Below the pieces are notes generated by a model that saw only the letters and a program-made list of their open reading frames with translations, ran no database searches and was not told where the DNA came from. From positions 289,442 through 353,441 of the forward strand of contig NZ_NNBK01000006.1 in assembly GCF_002803075.1 (NCBI RefSeq): 64,000 nt of DNA, in the 5' to 3' direction. Shown one piece after another: positions 39,231-47,981 of this stretch. The stretch is from Streptomyces sp. CB01373. Lineage in GTDB: Bacteria > Actinomycetota > Actinomycetes > Streptomycetales > Streptomycetaceae. Positions within the stretch are counted from its first letter, which is position 1, and each line of letters starts with the position of its first letter. Made by a program: the position numbers and the translations under genes.

Positions 39231-40583
39231 TCAGTTTCCCCGCGGGAGCGTCGGGTAGCTGCCCGTGTTGGTCGGCGCGTGTTCCGGCAGCCACAGTACG
39301 GCGACCGCGCCCTCGGCCGGGATGTGTTCCGGGGCGCCCGCGGGGCGGACGTTGCGGAAGGTCAGGCGGGCGCCGAGGACGCGGGCCTGACCAGCTGCGA
39401 TGGTCAGGCCGAGACCGTGGCCGTGCCCGGCGCGGTCCGTGCTGCCGGTGCGGAACCGGCTCGGCCCTTCGGCGAGCAGGTCCTCGGGGAAGCCGGGGCC
39501 GTGGTCGCGCACCCGGATGACCCGCCCCTCGACGGTCACCTCGATCGGCGGCCTGCCGTGCCGCGCGGCGTTGGCGAGCAGGTTGAACAGCACCCGCTCC
39601 AGCCGCCGCGGATCGGTGGTGACCTCCGACTCGTGCACCACCCGCACCTCGATGTCCGGGTCCTTCGCCGCCACCCGCCGGGTGACGAACTCGCCCAGCA
39701 CGATGTCCTGGAGTTCGGCCCGCTCCGAGGCGCCGTCGAGCCGGGCGACCTCCAGCACGTCCTCCACCAGCGTGCGCATGGCCTTCGCACGGTCCAGGAC
39801 CAGTTCCGTCGGCCGCCCGGGCGGCAGCAGCTCGGCCGCCGTCAGCAGCCCGGTCACCGGGGTGCGCAGCTCGTGCGCGATGTCCGCCGTGACCCGGCGC
39901 TCCGCCTCCAGCCTCTGCTGGAGCGCGTCCGCCATCGCGTCCACCGCCCGCGCCAGGTCGTCGGTCTCGTCGCGTACGACACCCCCGATGGCGTCCCGCA
40001 CCCGTACGTCCGTCTCGCCCTTGGCGACCTGGTTGGCCGCGGTCGCCGCCTTGCGCAGCCGGCGGGAGAGCTGGCCCCCTATGAGCACGCCCAGCGCGCT
40101 GCCGCCGAGGACGACCGTGATGGATCCGATGACCAGGGCCTGGTCGAGGTCGTTGAGGATGTTCGTGCTGCGGTCGGTGAAGTGCGTGTGCAGGGACAGC
40201 ACATGGCCGTCCTTGACCGGTACGGCCGCCCAGATGTCGGGCAGCCTTCCGGTGTGGTCGGCGACGTACGTCGCCCGCCGCCCCTGCTCCACCTTCTCCC
40301 GCAGTTCGAAGGGCAGCTCGGGGTCGTCGATCCTGATGCCCGGGAAGTTCGGCCGCCCCGACAGCTCGAAGTTGCGCTGGGCGATCTGGACCCGCTCGTC
40401 CGCCAGGTCCCGCGCACTGTCCAGCATCGACACCCGGGCCGCGTTGTGCACGACCAGGCTGAGCGCGACCGCCACCAGCGCGCCGACCAGCGCGATGGCC
40501 GCGCTGAGCTTCCACCTCAGCCCCGTACGGATGTCCGCCCGCTCCAGGCGCTGGGGGAGCAGGCGCCGTGAGATCCCCGGCAT
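39231..40583 (-). CDS. cseC: Envelope-stress sensor histidine kinase CseC
   Basis: CseC senses cell-wall damage and phosphorylates CseB, which turns on sigE. The 450-aa protein has two transmembrane helices (about residues 26-46 and 148-170) flanking a ~100-residue extracytoplasmic sensor. A HAMP region follows, then ADIAHELRTPVTGL with phosphoacceptor His237 and an HATPase domain (NLLANAARHG, RDHGPGFPEDLL, GHGLGLTIAAG). It lies 11 nt downstream of cseB in the order sigE-cseA-cseB-cseC known from S. coelicolor. The ATG at 40583 has GGGG 5 nt upstream. Confidence 0.94.
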   Translation of the reverse strand: MPGISRRLLPQRLERADIRTGLRWKLSAAIALVGALVAVALSLVVHNAARVSMLDSARDLADERVQIAQRNFELSGRPNFPGIRIDDPELPFELREKVEQGRRATYVADHTGRLPDIWAAVPVKDGHVLSLHTHFTDRSTNILNDLDQALVIGSITVVLGGSALGVLIGGQLSRRLRKAATAANQVAKGETDVRVRDAIGGVVRDETDDLARAVDAMADALQQRLEAERRVTADIAHELRTPVTGLLTAAELLPPGRPTELVLDRAKAMRTLVEDVLEVARLDGASERAELQDIVLGEFVTRRVAAKDPDIEVRVVHESEVTTDPRRLERVLFNLLANAARHGRPPIEVTVEGRVIRVRDHGPGFPEDLLAEGPSRFRTGSTDRAGHGHGLGLTIAAGQARVLGARLTFRNVRPAGAPEHIPAEGAVAVLWLPEHAPTNTGSYPTLPRGN

Positions 40584-40594
40584 GACCGCCCCGC

Positions 40595-41296
40595 TCAGGC
40601 CTTGAGCTTGTAGCCGAAACCGCGGACCGTCTCGATCCGGTCCTGGCCGATCTTCGTACGCAGCCGCTGCACATGGACGTCGACCACACGGGTGTCGCCG
40701 CCCCAGCCGTAGTCCCACACCCGTTCCAGGAGCTTGTCCCGGGAGAGCACCGTGCCCGGCGCCGAGGAGAACTCCAGCAGCAGCCGCATCTCCGTGGGCG
40801 TGAGCGCCACCGGCTGCCCGGCCCGGCGCACCTCCATCCCCTCGGTGTCGACCTCCAGGTCGCCGAAGCTCAGCACCCCGCCGTCCACCGGGGCGGGGTC
40901 CGCTTCCGCCCGGACGCCGCCGGCGTGCCCGAAGCGGCGCAGCACCGCGCGGATGCGGGCGACCAGGACGGCGCCGTCGAACGGCTTGGTCACGTAGTCG
41001 TCGGCGCCCGCCTCCAGGCCGAGCACCACGTCGATCGAGTCCGCCCGCGCGGACAGCATGATCACCGGAACGGTCGACTCGTCGCGGATGCGGCGGCACA
41101 GGCTGACCCCGTCGAGGCCGGGGACCATGACGTCCAGCAGGGCGATGTCCGGCCGACTGGCCCGGAACGCCTCCAGGCCCGAGAGCCCGTCGGGCATCGC
41201 CGTGACCGCGAAGCCGACCCGCTCCAGGGCGAGCTGTGTGGCCTCGCGGATCACGTCGTCGTCCTCGACGAACAGGACGTGGGTCTGTTCTGCCAT
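40595..41296 (-). CDS. cseB: Response regulator CseB (OmpR/PhoB family)
   Basis: The 233-aa protein activates the sigE promoter when phosphorylated by CseC. The receiver has VLFVEDDDVIREA (acidic 11-14) and phospho-acceptor Asp55 (ALLDVMVPGLDG), with Lys in YVTKPF. The winged helix has LTPTEMRLLLEFSSAPGTVLSRDKLLERVWDYGWGGDTRVVDVHVQRLRTKIG. It starts with ATG at 41296, where I see only a weak Shine-Dalgarno, and 203 bp separate it from cseA. That gap carries short direct repeats. Confidence 0.96.
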   Translation of the reverse strand: MAEQTHVLFVEDDDVIREATQLALERVGFAVTAMPDGLSGLEAFRASRPDIALLDVMVPGLDGVSLCRRIRDESTVPVIMLSARADSIDVVLGLEAGADDYVTKPFDGAVLVARIRAVLRRFGHAGGVRAEADPAPVDGGVLSFGDLEVDTEGMEVRRAGQPVALTPTEMRLLLEFSSAPGTVLSRDKLLERVWDYGWGGDTRVVDVHVQRLRTKIGQDRIETVRGFGYKLKA

Positions 41297-41331
41297 TCGG
41301 GTGCTCTCAGTCCTCGTCTGCTTCTCGTCGT

Positions 41332-41390
41332 GCGTTTCAGAAGACGTCGTGTGTTTCAGGAGACGTCATGCGCTCCAGGGGACGGCGTGT
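41332..41390 (-). repeat. Three ~20-nt direct repeats in the cseA-cseB gap
   Basis: Three head-to-tail units (41332-41350, 41351-41370, 41371-41390) share GTGTTTCAGNAGACGTC-like sequence. The first two are close copies and the third is diverged. They lie just upstream of cseB on its strand and could be a binding site or leftover duplication. Confidence 0.6.
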
Positions 41391-41499
41391 GCGCCATGAG
41401 ACCGGAGCGGCGGCCCCGATACGCACGCCCTCGCCATTGTCGCGCGCCCGCCGTCCAGCGTCCGCAACCCCGCCGCCCGGCCCCATGCCACCGTCGGCA

Positions 41500-42165
41500 T
41501 CAGCGGCCGGGGGCCACCGTCGCGCCGCCCCCGATGGTCTTGCTGTACTCGTTGCGCGTGCTGAACTCCTTGGTGAACCGGCCCGCCGACCAGCGGTACG
41601 TGATCACGTCCTCGCCGGACGGACTCGACACCGGGTCCCCCCGCGCGTACACCTGCTTGGTCACCACCAGGTCGCCGCGGTCGATCTCGGCGTAGACCGG
41701 GGGCTCCTCGGCCTTGAAGACGTTCTCGTACCTGCCCCCCTGCTCGCGGTACACATAGGCGCCGACGCCCACCGCGTCTCCGCAGGTCAGCACGTTGATG
41801 ACGATGTCGTCGGCCGATCCGGAGGTCAGGTCGCCGTACGACACGTCGACGGGGTACTCGTCGGCCACGCACGGCTTGAGACCGCGTTTGACCGCGGCCG
41901 AGACCTGCGGGTCGTCCTTGATCAGCCGGACGGGGTCCATCCGCTGGGCCCGGCCGGTGGGGTCGGGGGAGGGGGACGGGACGGCGCCCGCGACCGAGCC
42001 GGAGTGGGCCGGGCCCTCGTCGCGCGCGCCGGTTCCCCCGGTGCCGCAGGCGGACGCCGAAAGGGCGAGGGCGGCGAACACGGCCGTCGCCGTGATCGCC
42101 GCCTTGACGGTGTCCCGGGCCCGCGAGGGCCCGGGGCCCGCATCCCTGCCGGTCAGGCCGCGCAA
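41500..42165 (-). CDS. cseA: Lipoprotein CseA, negative modulator of sigE signalling
   Basis: The 221-aa protein has a signal sequence with lipobox LSASAC (Cys40), followed by a Pro/Ser-rich linker and a folded extracytoplasmic domain. In S. coelicolor, loss of CseA raises sigE expression. The start is read as TTG at 42165: an in-frame TGA lies just upstream, GGAG precedes it by about 8 nt, and no ATG or GTG follows before the signal peptide. This start lies inside sigE, overlapping it by 13 nt. A 9-bp GC hairpin (42114-42135) falls in codons 11-17. Confidence 0.9.
   Translation of the reverse strand: MRGLTGRDAGPGPSRARDTVKAAITATAVFAALALSASACGTGGTGARDEGPAHSGSVAGAVPSPSPDPTGRAQRMDPVRLIKDDPQVSAAVKRGLKPCVADEYPVDVSYGDLTSGSADDIVINVLTCGDAVGVGAYVYREQGGRYENVFKAEEPPVYAEIDRGDLVVTKQVYARGDPVSSPSGEDVITYRWSAGRFTKEFSTRNEYSKTIGGGATVAPGR
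42114..42135 (-). terminator. GC hairpin inside the cseA start, candidate sigE terminator/attenuator
   Basis: CCCGGGCCC, GCGA loop, GGGCCCGGG forms a perfect 9-bp all-GC stem. It begins 18 nt downstream of the sigE stop but within the cseA signal-peptide codons. I recall that most S. coelicolor sigE transcripts end just after sigE, and this is the obvious candidate site. No U-tract follows. Confidence 0.6.
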
Positions 42166-42692
42166 CGCTCCCGCTCCTCACGCTCCAGCGCGCGTGCGTC
42201 CAGATCGCGGGCCTCCAGCTCCTCGCGGAGCCGGGCGAGCGCCCGGTGCAGCGTGCTCTTGACCGTACCCGCCGACATGCCGAGGGCGGCGGCCGTCTCC
42301 TCCGTGGACATCTGCTCCCAGTGTCGCAGCACCACGACACTGCGCTGCTTGGGAGCGAGCACCTTCAGGATGTCCATGAGGAGCGCGCGGTCGGCGTGCT
42401 GCTCGGTGGAGTCCTCGACGCGGGCGTCCGGGAGCTGCTCGGTGGGGACCTCCTCCAGCTTCCGGGCCCGCCACCACTCGGTACGCGTGTTGATCATCAC
42501 GCGGCGCAGATAGGCGTCCGCGAGCCGCTTGTCGGCGATGCCCTCCCAGCGGCCGTAGGTCCGTGCGAGTGCCGTCTGGAGCAGGTCCTGGGCTTCGACC
42601 GGGTCCGGGACCAGCCGGCGCGCACTGCGCAGCAGCGCGTCCTGCCGGGTACGCACGTACTCCTCGAACTCGAGCACCTCACCCTGCGCCAT
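42153..42692 (-). CDS. sigE: ECF sigma factor SigE (cell-envelope stress)
   Basis: SigE directs RNA polymerase to cell-wall stress genes. The 179-aa protein has region 2 (FEEYVRTRQDALLRSARRLVPDPVEAQDLLQTALARTYGRWEGIADKRLADAYLRRVMINTRTEWWRARK) and region 4 (LMDILKVLAPKQRSVVVLRHWEQMSTEETAAALGMSAGTVKSTLHRALARLREEL). It matches S. coelicolor SigE closely as I remember it. No anti-sigma gene is present: control comes from CseB/CseC, whose genes lie downstream. The ATG at 42692 follows GGAGGCGG. Confidence 0.96.
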   Translation of the reverse strand: MAQGEVLEFEEYVRTRQDALLRSARRLVPDPVEAQDLLQTALARTYGRWEGIADKRLADAYLRRVMINTRTEWWRARKLEEVPTEQLPDARVEDSTEQHADRALLMDILKVLAPKQRSVVVLRHWEQMSTEETAAALGMSAGTVKSTLHRALARLREELEARDLDARALEREERERCAA

Positions 42693-43069
42693 CTACGACC
42701 GCCTCCGATCCCCGTTTCCCGGCCCGCCTGCCGCCGGTCTCCACACCCTGAGCGGACGGGCTGTGGTCGGCAGCCGTCCGGTGCCTGTCCGGCACGCAAC
42801 TGAAGGTACGGAGGCGTTGTCACGGCGCTGTCCGAAGCAGCCTGCGGGCAGCCCTCGGCTGTGCGGCGGTTGTGTAACGGAAGTAGGACGGGGCTAAGAA
42901 CGCGCCTTGATTTGTCCATTTTGGGGGCGATTTGGGAGGTCGGGTGACGGGCGAGCGTGTGACACGAACACTCGCGTCGCACTCCGAAGTCGGGGCGGGC
43001 TTGAGGAGTGACTAACGGTCAGGTGGCAGGTGCCAGGTGTCGGGGTGTCAGGTGTGGGATGACGGGAGG
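42693..43069. other. 377-bp gene-free sigE upstream region
   Basis: No gene is credible here. The sigE promoter, a CseB target, must lie in it. A TACCTT -10-like element on the minus strand (plus 42803-42808) is possible, but the -35 is unclear and it would leave a leader of about 105 nt. Near 43018-43072 there are CAGGTG-rich near repeats before mutY ends. Confidence 0.5.
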
Positions 43070-44056
43070 TCAGGTCAGCGGCAGTCGGTACAGCCCGCCC
43101 GGCAGCGGCTCCACCAGGCCGTCCGCGACGAGCCCGTCCAGGGCCCGGGCCCGCTGGACGGGCTCGTGCCAGACCCGGTCGAGCACCGGTTGCGGGACGG
43201 GCGCGTGGGCCTCGCGCAGCACGGCGAGGAGCTTGCCGCGGACCTGTCGGTCCGTGCCCGCGTACGTCTGTCCGCGGCGCGGCGGCCCGTCGTGTGCGGG
43301 CTTGCCCGCGAGCCGCCAGGCGCAGTGTCCGGCGATCGGGCAGTGCGGGCACGACTCGTTCTTCGCCGTGCACACCAGCGCGCCGAGCTCCATGGAGGCG
43401 GCCGCCCAGCGGGCCGCCGTCCCCTCGTCCTCGGGCAGCAGGGCACGTGCCAGGCGCCGTTCGGCGGCGGTGGTGGCGTTCGGCGGGTACTGCACGCCGG
43501 TGACCGCGCGGGCCAGCACCCGGCGGACGTTGGTGTCCAGGACGGCGTGCCGCTGACCGTAGGCGAAGGACGCGACCGCCGCGGCCGTGTACTCGCCGAT
43601 GCCCGGCAGGGCGAGCAGTTGGGCGTGCTCGGTCGGTACGTCGCCGCCGTGCCGTTCCGTTATGGCGACCGCGGCGCCGTGCAGGCGCAGGGCGCGGCGC
43701 GGGTAGCCGAGCCGGCCCCAGGCGCGGACGGCCTCGCCGGGTGCCTCCTTGGCGAGGTCGGCGGGCCGGGGCCAGCGGTCGAGCCACTGCTCGTAGACCG
43801 GCAGCACACGGCTCACCGGCGTCTGCTGGAGCATGAACTCGCTGACCATCACGCCCCAGGCGCCGGCGTCGGGGCGTCGCCAGGGCAGGTCGCGGGCGTG
43901 GTCGTCGAACCAGGTGATGACCTGGGTGTGCAGAGTCGGGCCGAGGGCGGTGCCGGAGGCCTCGGCACCGGTGGGCGTGCCGGTGCCCGGACGGGCACCG
44001 GCGGCGTGGGCCGGGGTGTCGGGGCCGCTGTGCGGGGGCAGTGTGGGCGCAGTCAT
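43070..44056 (-). CDS. mutY: A/G-specific adenine DNA glycosylase
   Basis: MutY removes adenine paired with 8-oxoguanine. The 328-aa protein has a ~45-residue variable N-terminus and then the helix-hairpin-helix glycosylase core (SEFMLQQTPVSRVLPVY, LPGIGEYTAAAVASFAYGQRHAVLDTNVRRVLAR), whose Asp in VLDTNV is catalytic. The 4Fe-4S motif C-X6-C-X2-C-X5-C is present as CTAKNESCPHCPIAGHC. The C-terminal Nudix-like 8-oxoG recognition domain of E. coli MutY appears absent; a short winged-helix-like tail replaces it. The ATG is at 44056. Confidence 0.94.
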   Translation of the reverse strand: MTAPTLPPHSGPDTPAHAAGARPGTGTPTGAEASGTALGPTLHTQVITWFDDHARDLPWRRPDAGAWGVMVSEFMLQQTPVSRVLPVYEQWLDRWPRPADLAKEAPGEAVRAWGRLGYPRRALRLHGAAVAITERHGGDVPTEHAQLLALPGIGEYTAAAVASFAYGQRHAVLDTNVRRVLARAVTGVQYPPNATTAAERRLARALLPEDEGTAARWAAASMELGALVCTAKNESCPHCPIAGHCAWRLAGKPAHDGPPRRGQTYAGTDRQVRGKLLAVLREAHAPVPQPVLDRVWHEPVQRARALDGLVADGLVEPLPGGLYRLPLT

Positions 44057-44259
44057 GGCCTTCCGATCCTGCCACGTGGGGATGGGTGGCCGTGTGACCC
44101 GGCGCGGGCCGGTGTCGTCACGGACCGTGCCCGCGGGGTCACGGTGGGGCCAAAGAGGGCCGCGCGTACGGGTGTTGTCGTGATGATGATCCGGAAAAGT
44201 TGTCGTCGGCCCGGCGGGTGGGGCCGGGGAAGCCGACGATCTCTCGTACAGTTTGGGCC

Positions 44260-45126
44260 GTGGGATCTCTGCGCAATCCGGTCGGTCCGCTTCCCGCCTC
44301 CATCTACTGGCGACGGCGGGTCATCATGCTGTCCGTGGTCGCCCTGCTGGCGCTGCTGATCGCCTGGATCGCCCCCCTGGGGGGCGGGGGCCGCAAGACC
44401 GACGGCGGCGGGCCGAACGACAAGCATCCGGGGCCCTCCGCCTCCACCATCACGCCGGGACCCTCCGGCTCCGGTCCCGCGATCAGCCAACACCCCGGCG
44501 GCAGGGACGAGTCCGGCGGCGGTGACTCCGACGGGTCGGACTCGGGATCAGGCTCGGGATCGGGCTCGGGGACGGGCGGCACCGGTGACGCCGGCGGTTC
44601 CGACAGCTCCGGTGGCAGCGGGGACGGGGGCGGCGCCGGTTCCGGCGGGTCCGGTGGCGGCGGGGACGAGGGCGGCGCCAGCGGCGGCGGCCCGGGCGCC
44701 GTGCTGCCGGCCGGCAGCTCGCTGCCCAACTGCACGTCGGGCGCGGTCAAGTTGACGCTGCGCAGCGTGCGCAACTCCTACGGGCCCGGCCAGACGCCGG
44801 AGTTCGAGCTGGTCGCCGCGAACTCCTCCGGCGGCGACTGCAAGGTCGATCTCGGGCCCAAGTCCGCTGTGGTGACGGTCAGTCAGGCCGAGAGCAGCTC
44901 CGCCTACTGGTCCTCCGCCGACTGCCCCAAGACGGCCGGGAGCCGGCTGTACCGGGTGTCGGCGGGCAGCGGCTTCACCTACACCGTCCGGTGGGACCGC
45001 AAGCCGAGCGCCCCGCAGTGCGCGACGCCTCCGGCCGGGTCGGCCCGGGCGGGCACCTACCTGGTCGAGGCGAAGGTGCCGGGGTACGCGAAGCTGCGGA
45101 CGTCGTTCGTGCTGTCGGAGGACTGA
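44260..45126 (+). CDS. Membrane-anchored protein with Gly/Ser-rich linker, unknown function
   Basis: I do not recognise a named family. The 288-aa protein has one N-terminal transmembrane helix (YWRRRVIMLSVVALLALLIAWIAPL), then about 110 residues of Gly/Ser/Asp/Pro linker, and a ~130-residue C-terminal domain with four Cys (LPNCTS, GDCKVDL, ADCPKTAG, PQCATPP) that reads as a secreted beta-sandwich (TLRSVRNSYGPGQTPEFELVAANSSGGDC). Disulfides are likely. The GTG at 44260 has TACAGT (44247-44252) 7 nt upstream, so it is predicted leaderless. It lies between mutY and disA, divergent from mutY. Confidence 0.72.
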   Translation: MGSLRNPVGPLPASIYWRRRVIMLSVVALLALLIAWIAPLGGGGRKTDGGGPNDKHPGPSASTITPGPSGSGPAISQHPGGRDESGGGDSDGSDSGSGSGSGSGTGGTGDAGGSDSSGGSGDGGGAGSGGSGGGGDEGGASGGGPGAVLPAGSSLPNCTSGAVKLTLRSVRNSYGPGQTPEFELVAANSSGGDCKVDLGPKSAVVTVSQAESSSAYWSSADCPKTAGSRLYRVSAGSGFTYTVRWDRKPSAPQCATPPAGSARAGTYLVEAKVPGYAKLRTSFVLSED

Positions 45127-45205
45127 GCGGGCCCGGACGGACCGGCGCGGACCGTGCCGAGGGCGGCCGTAGAGGCCTGAGGCGGCCGGCCGAGGCCGGT
45201 GCCGG

Positions 45206-46330
45206 TCAGACGTAGCGCTCCAGGATCGACGACTCCGCCAGCCGCGACAGGCCCTCGCGGACGCTCCGCGCCCGCGCCTCGCCCACGCCGTCCACCGTCT
45301 GAAGGTCGTCGACGCTCGCGGCGAGCAGCTTCTGCAGGCCGCCGAAGTGCTCGACCAGGCGGTCGATGATGGCGCCGGGCAGCCGGGGCACCTTGGCCAG
45401 CAGACGGAAGCCGCGCGGGGAGACCGCCGAGTCGAGGGTCTCCGGAGAGCCGGTGTAGCCCAGGGCGCGGGCGACGGTGGACAGTTCGAGCAGCTCGGCG
45501 TGGGAGAGCTTGTCCAGCTCGGCCAGGGCCTCCTCGACGGTGCGGGAGCGCTTGGCGGTGGGCTCGGGGACGTAGTCGCGCACCACCAGCTCGCGCTCCG
45601 GCTCCACGCCCGCGATCAACTCGTCGAGCTGAAGGGCCAGGAGACGGCCGTCGGTGCCCAGCTCCACCACGTACTCGGCGATCTCGGTGGCGATGCGGCG
45701 CACCATCTCCAGGCGCTGCGCGACCGCCGAGACGTCCCGGACCGTCACCAGGTCCTCGATCTCCAGCGCCGACAGCGTGCCCGCCACCTCGTCCAGGCGG
45801 AGCTTGTAGCGCTCCAGGGTCGCCAGGGCCTGGTTGGCGCGGGAGAGGATCGCCGCGGAGTCCTCCAGGACACGGCGCTGGCCGTCGACGTAGAGGGCGA
45901 TCAGCCGCATGGACTGCGAGACCGAGACCACCGGGAAGTCGACCTGCTTGCTCACCCGGTCCGCAGTGCGGTGCCGGGTGCCGGTCTCCTCGGTCGGGAT
46001 CGTCGGGTCCGGGACCAGCTGCACGCCCGCCCGCAGGATCTTCGACAGGTCGGACGAGATCACGATGCCGCCGTCCAGCTTGCACAGCTCCCGCAGCCGG
46101 GTCGCCGTGAACTCGACATCCAGCACGAAACCGCCCGTGCACATCGACTCCACGGTCTTGTCGGAGCCGAGCACGATGAGTCCGCCGGTGTTGCCGCGGA
46201 GCACCCGTTCGAGGCCGTCCCGCAGGGCCGTACCGGGTGCCACGGCGCTCAGGGAGGCGCGCATCAGGCCATCGGTGCCGGAACTCCCGCCGGACTTTCC
46301 GGGAGCTGCTGCCCGGTCGTTGGCTGCCAC
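45206..46330 (-). CDS. disA: Diadenylate cyclase DisA (c-di-AMP synthase, DNA-integrity scanner)
   Basis: DisA makes c-di-AMP, which in Streptomyces controls ion balance and development. The 374-aa protein has the diadenylate cyclase domain with DGG at 86-88 (the Asp86 position mutated in S. venezuelae studies) and RHR at 119-121 (GTRHRTADR). A long helical linker follows, and a C-terminal helix-hairpin-helix domain ([26 protein letters not shown]) binds branched DNA. Most DisA proteins have DGA; here it is DGG. The GTG at 46330 has GGAG upstream. It follows radA on the same strand with an 82-nt gap, so the two are probably cotranscribed. Confidence 0.96.
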   Translation of the reverse strand: MAANDRAAAPGKSGGSSGTDGLMRASLSAVAPGTALRDGLERVLRGNTGGLIVLGSDKTVESMCTGGFVLDVEFTATRLRELCKLDGGIVISSDLSKILRAGVQLVPDPTIPTEETGTRHRTADRVSKQVDFPVVSVSQSMRLIALYVDGQRRVLEDSAAILSRANQALATLERYKLRLDEVAGTLSALEIEDLVTVRDVSAVAQRLEMVRRIATEIAEYVVELGTDGRLLALQLDELIAGVEPERELVVRDYVPEPTAKRSRTVEEALAELDKLSHAELLELSTVARALGYTGSPETLDSAVSPRGFRLLAKVPRLPGAIIDRLVEHFGGLQKLLAASVDDLQTVDGVGEARARSVREGLSRLAESSILERYV

Positions 46331-46412
46331 TGCACTCCTCCGGTCGCAGGTTCTTCGGGCGCTGCCGTTTCGCACACTCGGTTCGTACGGACGGGCGAGA
46401 CCAGGGCAAAGT

Positions 46413-47822
46413 CTACCGGCGCTCCTCCTGCTCCCGTGGGGCGTCCCGGCGACGCGAGCGGGGCAGGACCCGCAGCGCGTCCCCTATGTCGGCCACTTCC
46501 AGGACCTTCATTCCCGACGGGACCTTGCCCGGGTCGCCCGGTACGAGGGCGTGCGTGAAGCCCAGGCGGTGGGCCTCGGCGAGCCGGCGCTGCACGCCGG
46601 TGACGCGTCTGACCTCGCCCGCCAGGCCCACCTCGCCGATCGCGACGAGGTTCTTCGGCAGCGGGGTGTCGCTCGCCGCCGACGCCAGCGCGAGGGCGAC
46701 CGCGAGGTCGGCGGCCGGCTCGGAGAGCTTCACCCCGCCGACCGTCGCCGAGTAGATGTCCCGCTTGCCGAGCGCGCTGATCCGGCCCCGCTGCTCCAGC
46801 ACGGCCAGCATCATCGAGACCCGGGAGGTCTCCAGACCGGACGTCGTACGGCGCGGGGAGGGGATCTGGGAGTCGACGGTGAGTGCCTGCACCTCAGCGA
46901 CCAGGGGGCGGCGGCCCTCCAGGGTGACCGTCAGGCAGGTGCCGGGGACGGGCTCCGCCCGGCGGGTCAGGAACAGGCCGCTGGGGTCGGCCAGGCCCGT
47001 GATGCCCTCGTCGTGCAGTTCGAAGCAGCCGACCTCGTCCGTCGCGCCGTAGCGGTTCTTGACGCCGCGGACCAGGCGCAGGCGCGCGTGCCGGTCGCCC
47101 TCGAAGTGCAGCACCACGTCCACCAGGTGCTCCAGCAGGCGCGGGCCCGCGATGGCGCCGTCCTTGGTGACATGGCCCACCAGGAGCGTGGACATGCCGC
47201 GGTCCTTGGAGGCGCGGATCAGGGCGCCCGCGACCTCGCGCACCTGTGCCATGCCGCCGGGCGCGCCGTCGATCTCGGGCGAGGCGACCGTCTGCACCGA
47301 GTCGAGGATGAGGAGGGAGGGCTTGACCGCGTCCAAGTGGCCGAGGATGGCGGCCAGATCCGTCTCGGCGGCCAGATACAGGTGGTCGTCGATGGCGCCG
47401 ATGCGGTCGGCGCGCAGGCGGACCTGGCTCGCGGACTCCTCGCCCGTGACGTACAGCGTGCGGTGCTCGTCGCTGGCGGACTTGGCCGCCACGTCGAGGA
47501 GCAGCGTGGACTTGCCGACGCCGGGTTCACCGGCGAGGAGGACGACGGCACCGGGGACCAGCCCGCCGCCCAGGACCCGGTCGAGTTCGGGCACGCCGGT
47601 GGAGCGGGCGGTGGCCTGGCGGCCGTCGACCTGGCCGATGGGCACGGCCGAGGTGGTGACCCGGCCCGGCGTCGTCGTACGGACCGCGGGCGCGCCGTAC
47701 TCCTCGACGGTCCCCCAGGCCTGGCACTCGGGGCAGCGGCCGAGCCACTTGGCCGTCTGCCAGCCGCACTCCGTGCAGCGGTAGGACGGTCGGTCCTTGG
47801 TGGTCTTGGTACGGGCAGCCAT
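46413..47822 (-). CDS. radA: DNA repair ATPase RadA/Sms
   Basis: RadA helps RecA process recombination intermediates. The 469-aa protein has a zinc finger ([25 protein letters not shown]), Walker [10 protein letters not shown], the RadA signature KNRYG ([14 protein letters not shown]) and a C-terminal Lon-like non-proteolytic domain ([14 protein letters not shown]). The ATG at 47822 is preceded by TACGGT (plus 47830-47835) with 7 nt between, so leaderless expression is predicted. disA follows. In Bacillus RadA binds DisA and reduces its c-di-AMP activity, so the linkage makes functional sense. Confidence 0.96.
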   Translation of the reverse strand: MAARTKTTKDRPSYRCTECGWQTAKWLGRCPECQAWGTVEEYGAPAVRTTTPGRVTTSAVPIGQVDGRQATARSTGVPELDRVLGGGLVPGAVVLLAGEPGVGKSTLLLDVAAKSASDEHRTLYVTGEESASQVRLRADRIGAIDDHLYLAAETDLAAILGHLDAVKPSLLILDSVQTVASPEIDGAPGGMAQVREVAGALIRASKDRGMSTLLVGHVTKDGAIAGPRLLEHLVDVVLHFEGDRHARLRLVRGVKNRYGATDEVGCFELHDEGITGLADPSGLFLTRRAEPVPGTCLTVTLEGRRPLVAEVQALTVDSQIPSPRRTTSGLETSRVSMMLAVLEQRGRISALGKRDIYSATVGGVKLSEPAADLAVALALASAASDTPLPKNLVAIGEVGLAGEVRRVTGVQRRLAEAHRLGFTHALVPGDPGKVPSGMKVLEVADIGDALRVLPRSRRRDAPREQEERR

Positions 47823-47981
47823 GAAGGAAACCGTAGCCGCAACCACTGACAGCCCGGCGGGCTCGGTCCGGTCTTGGAACCCTGGGTTCCGTTCCCCTTA
47901 TGAGGGATCGTTTCACCCGTACGGATTAAAAGTGCTCAAGGTGCACAGAGGGACGATCCTGCGGGGCTTACGGTCGCACAG

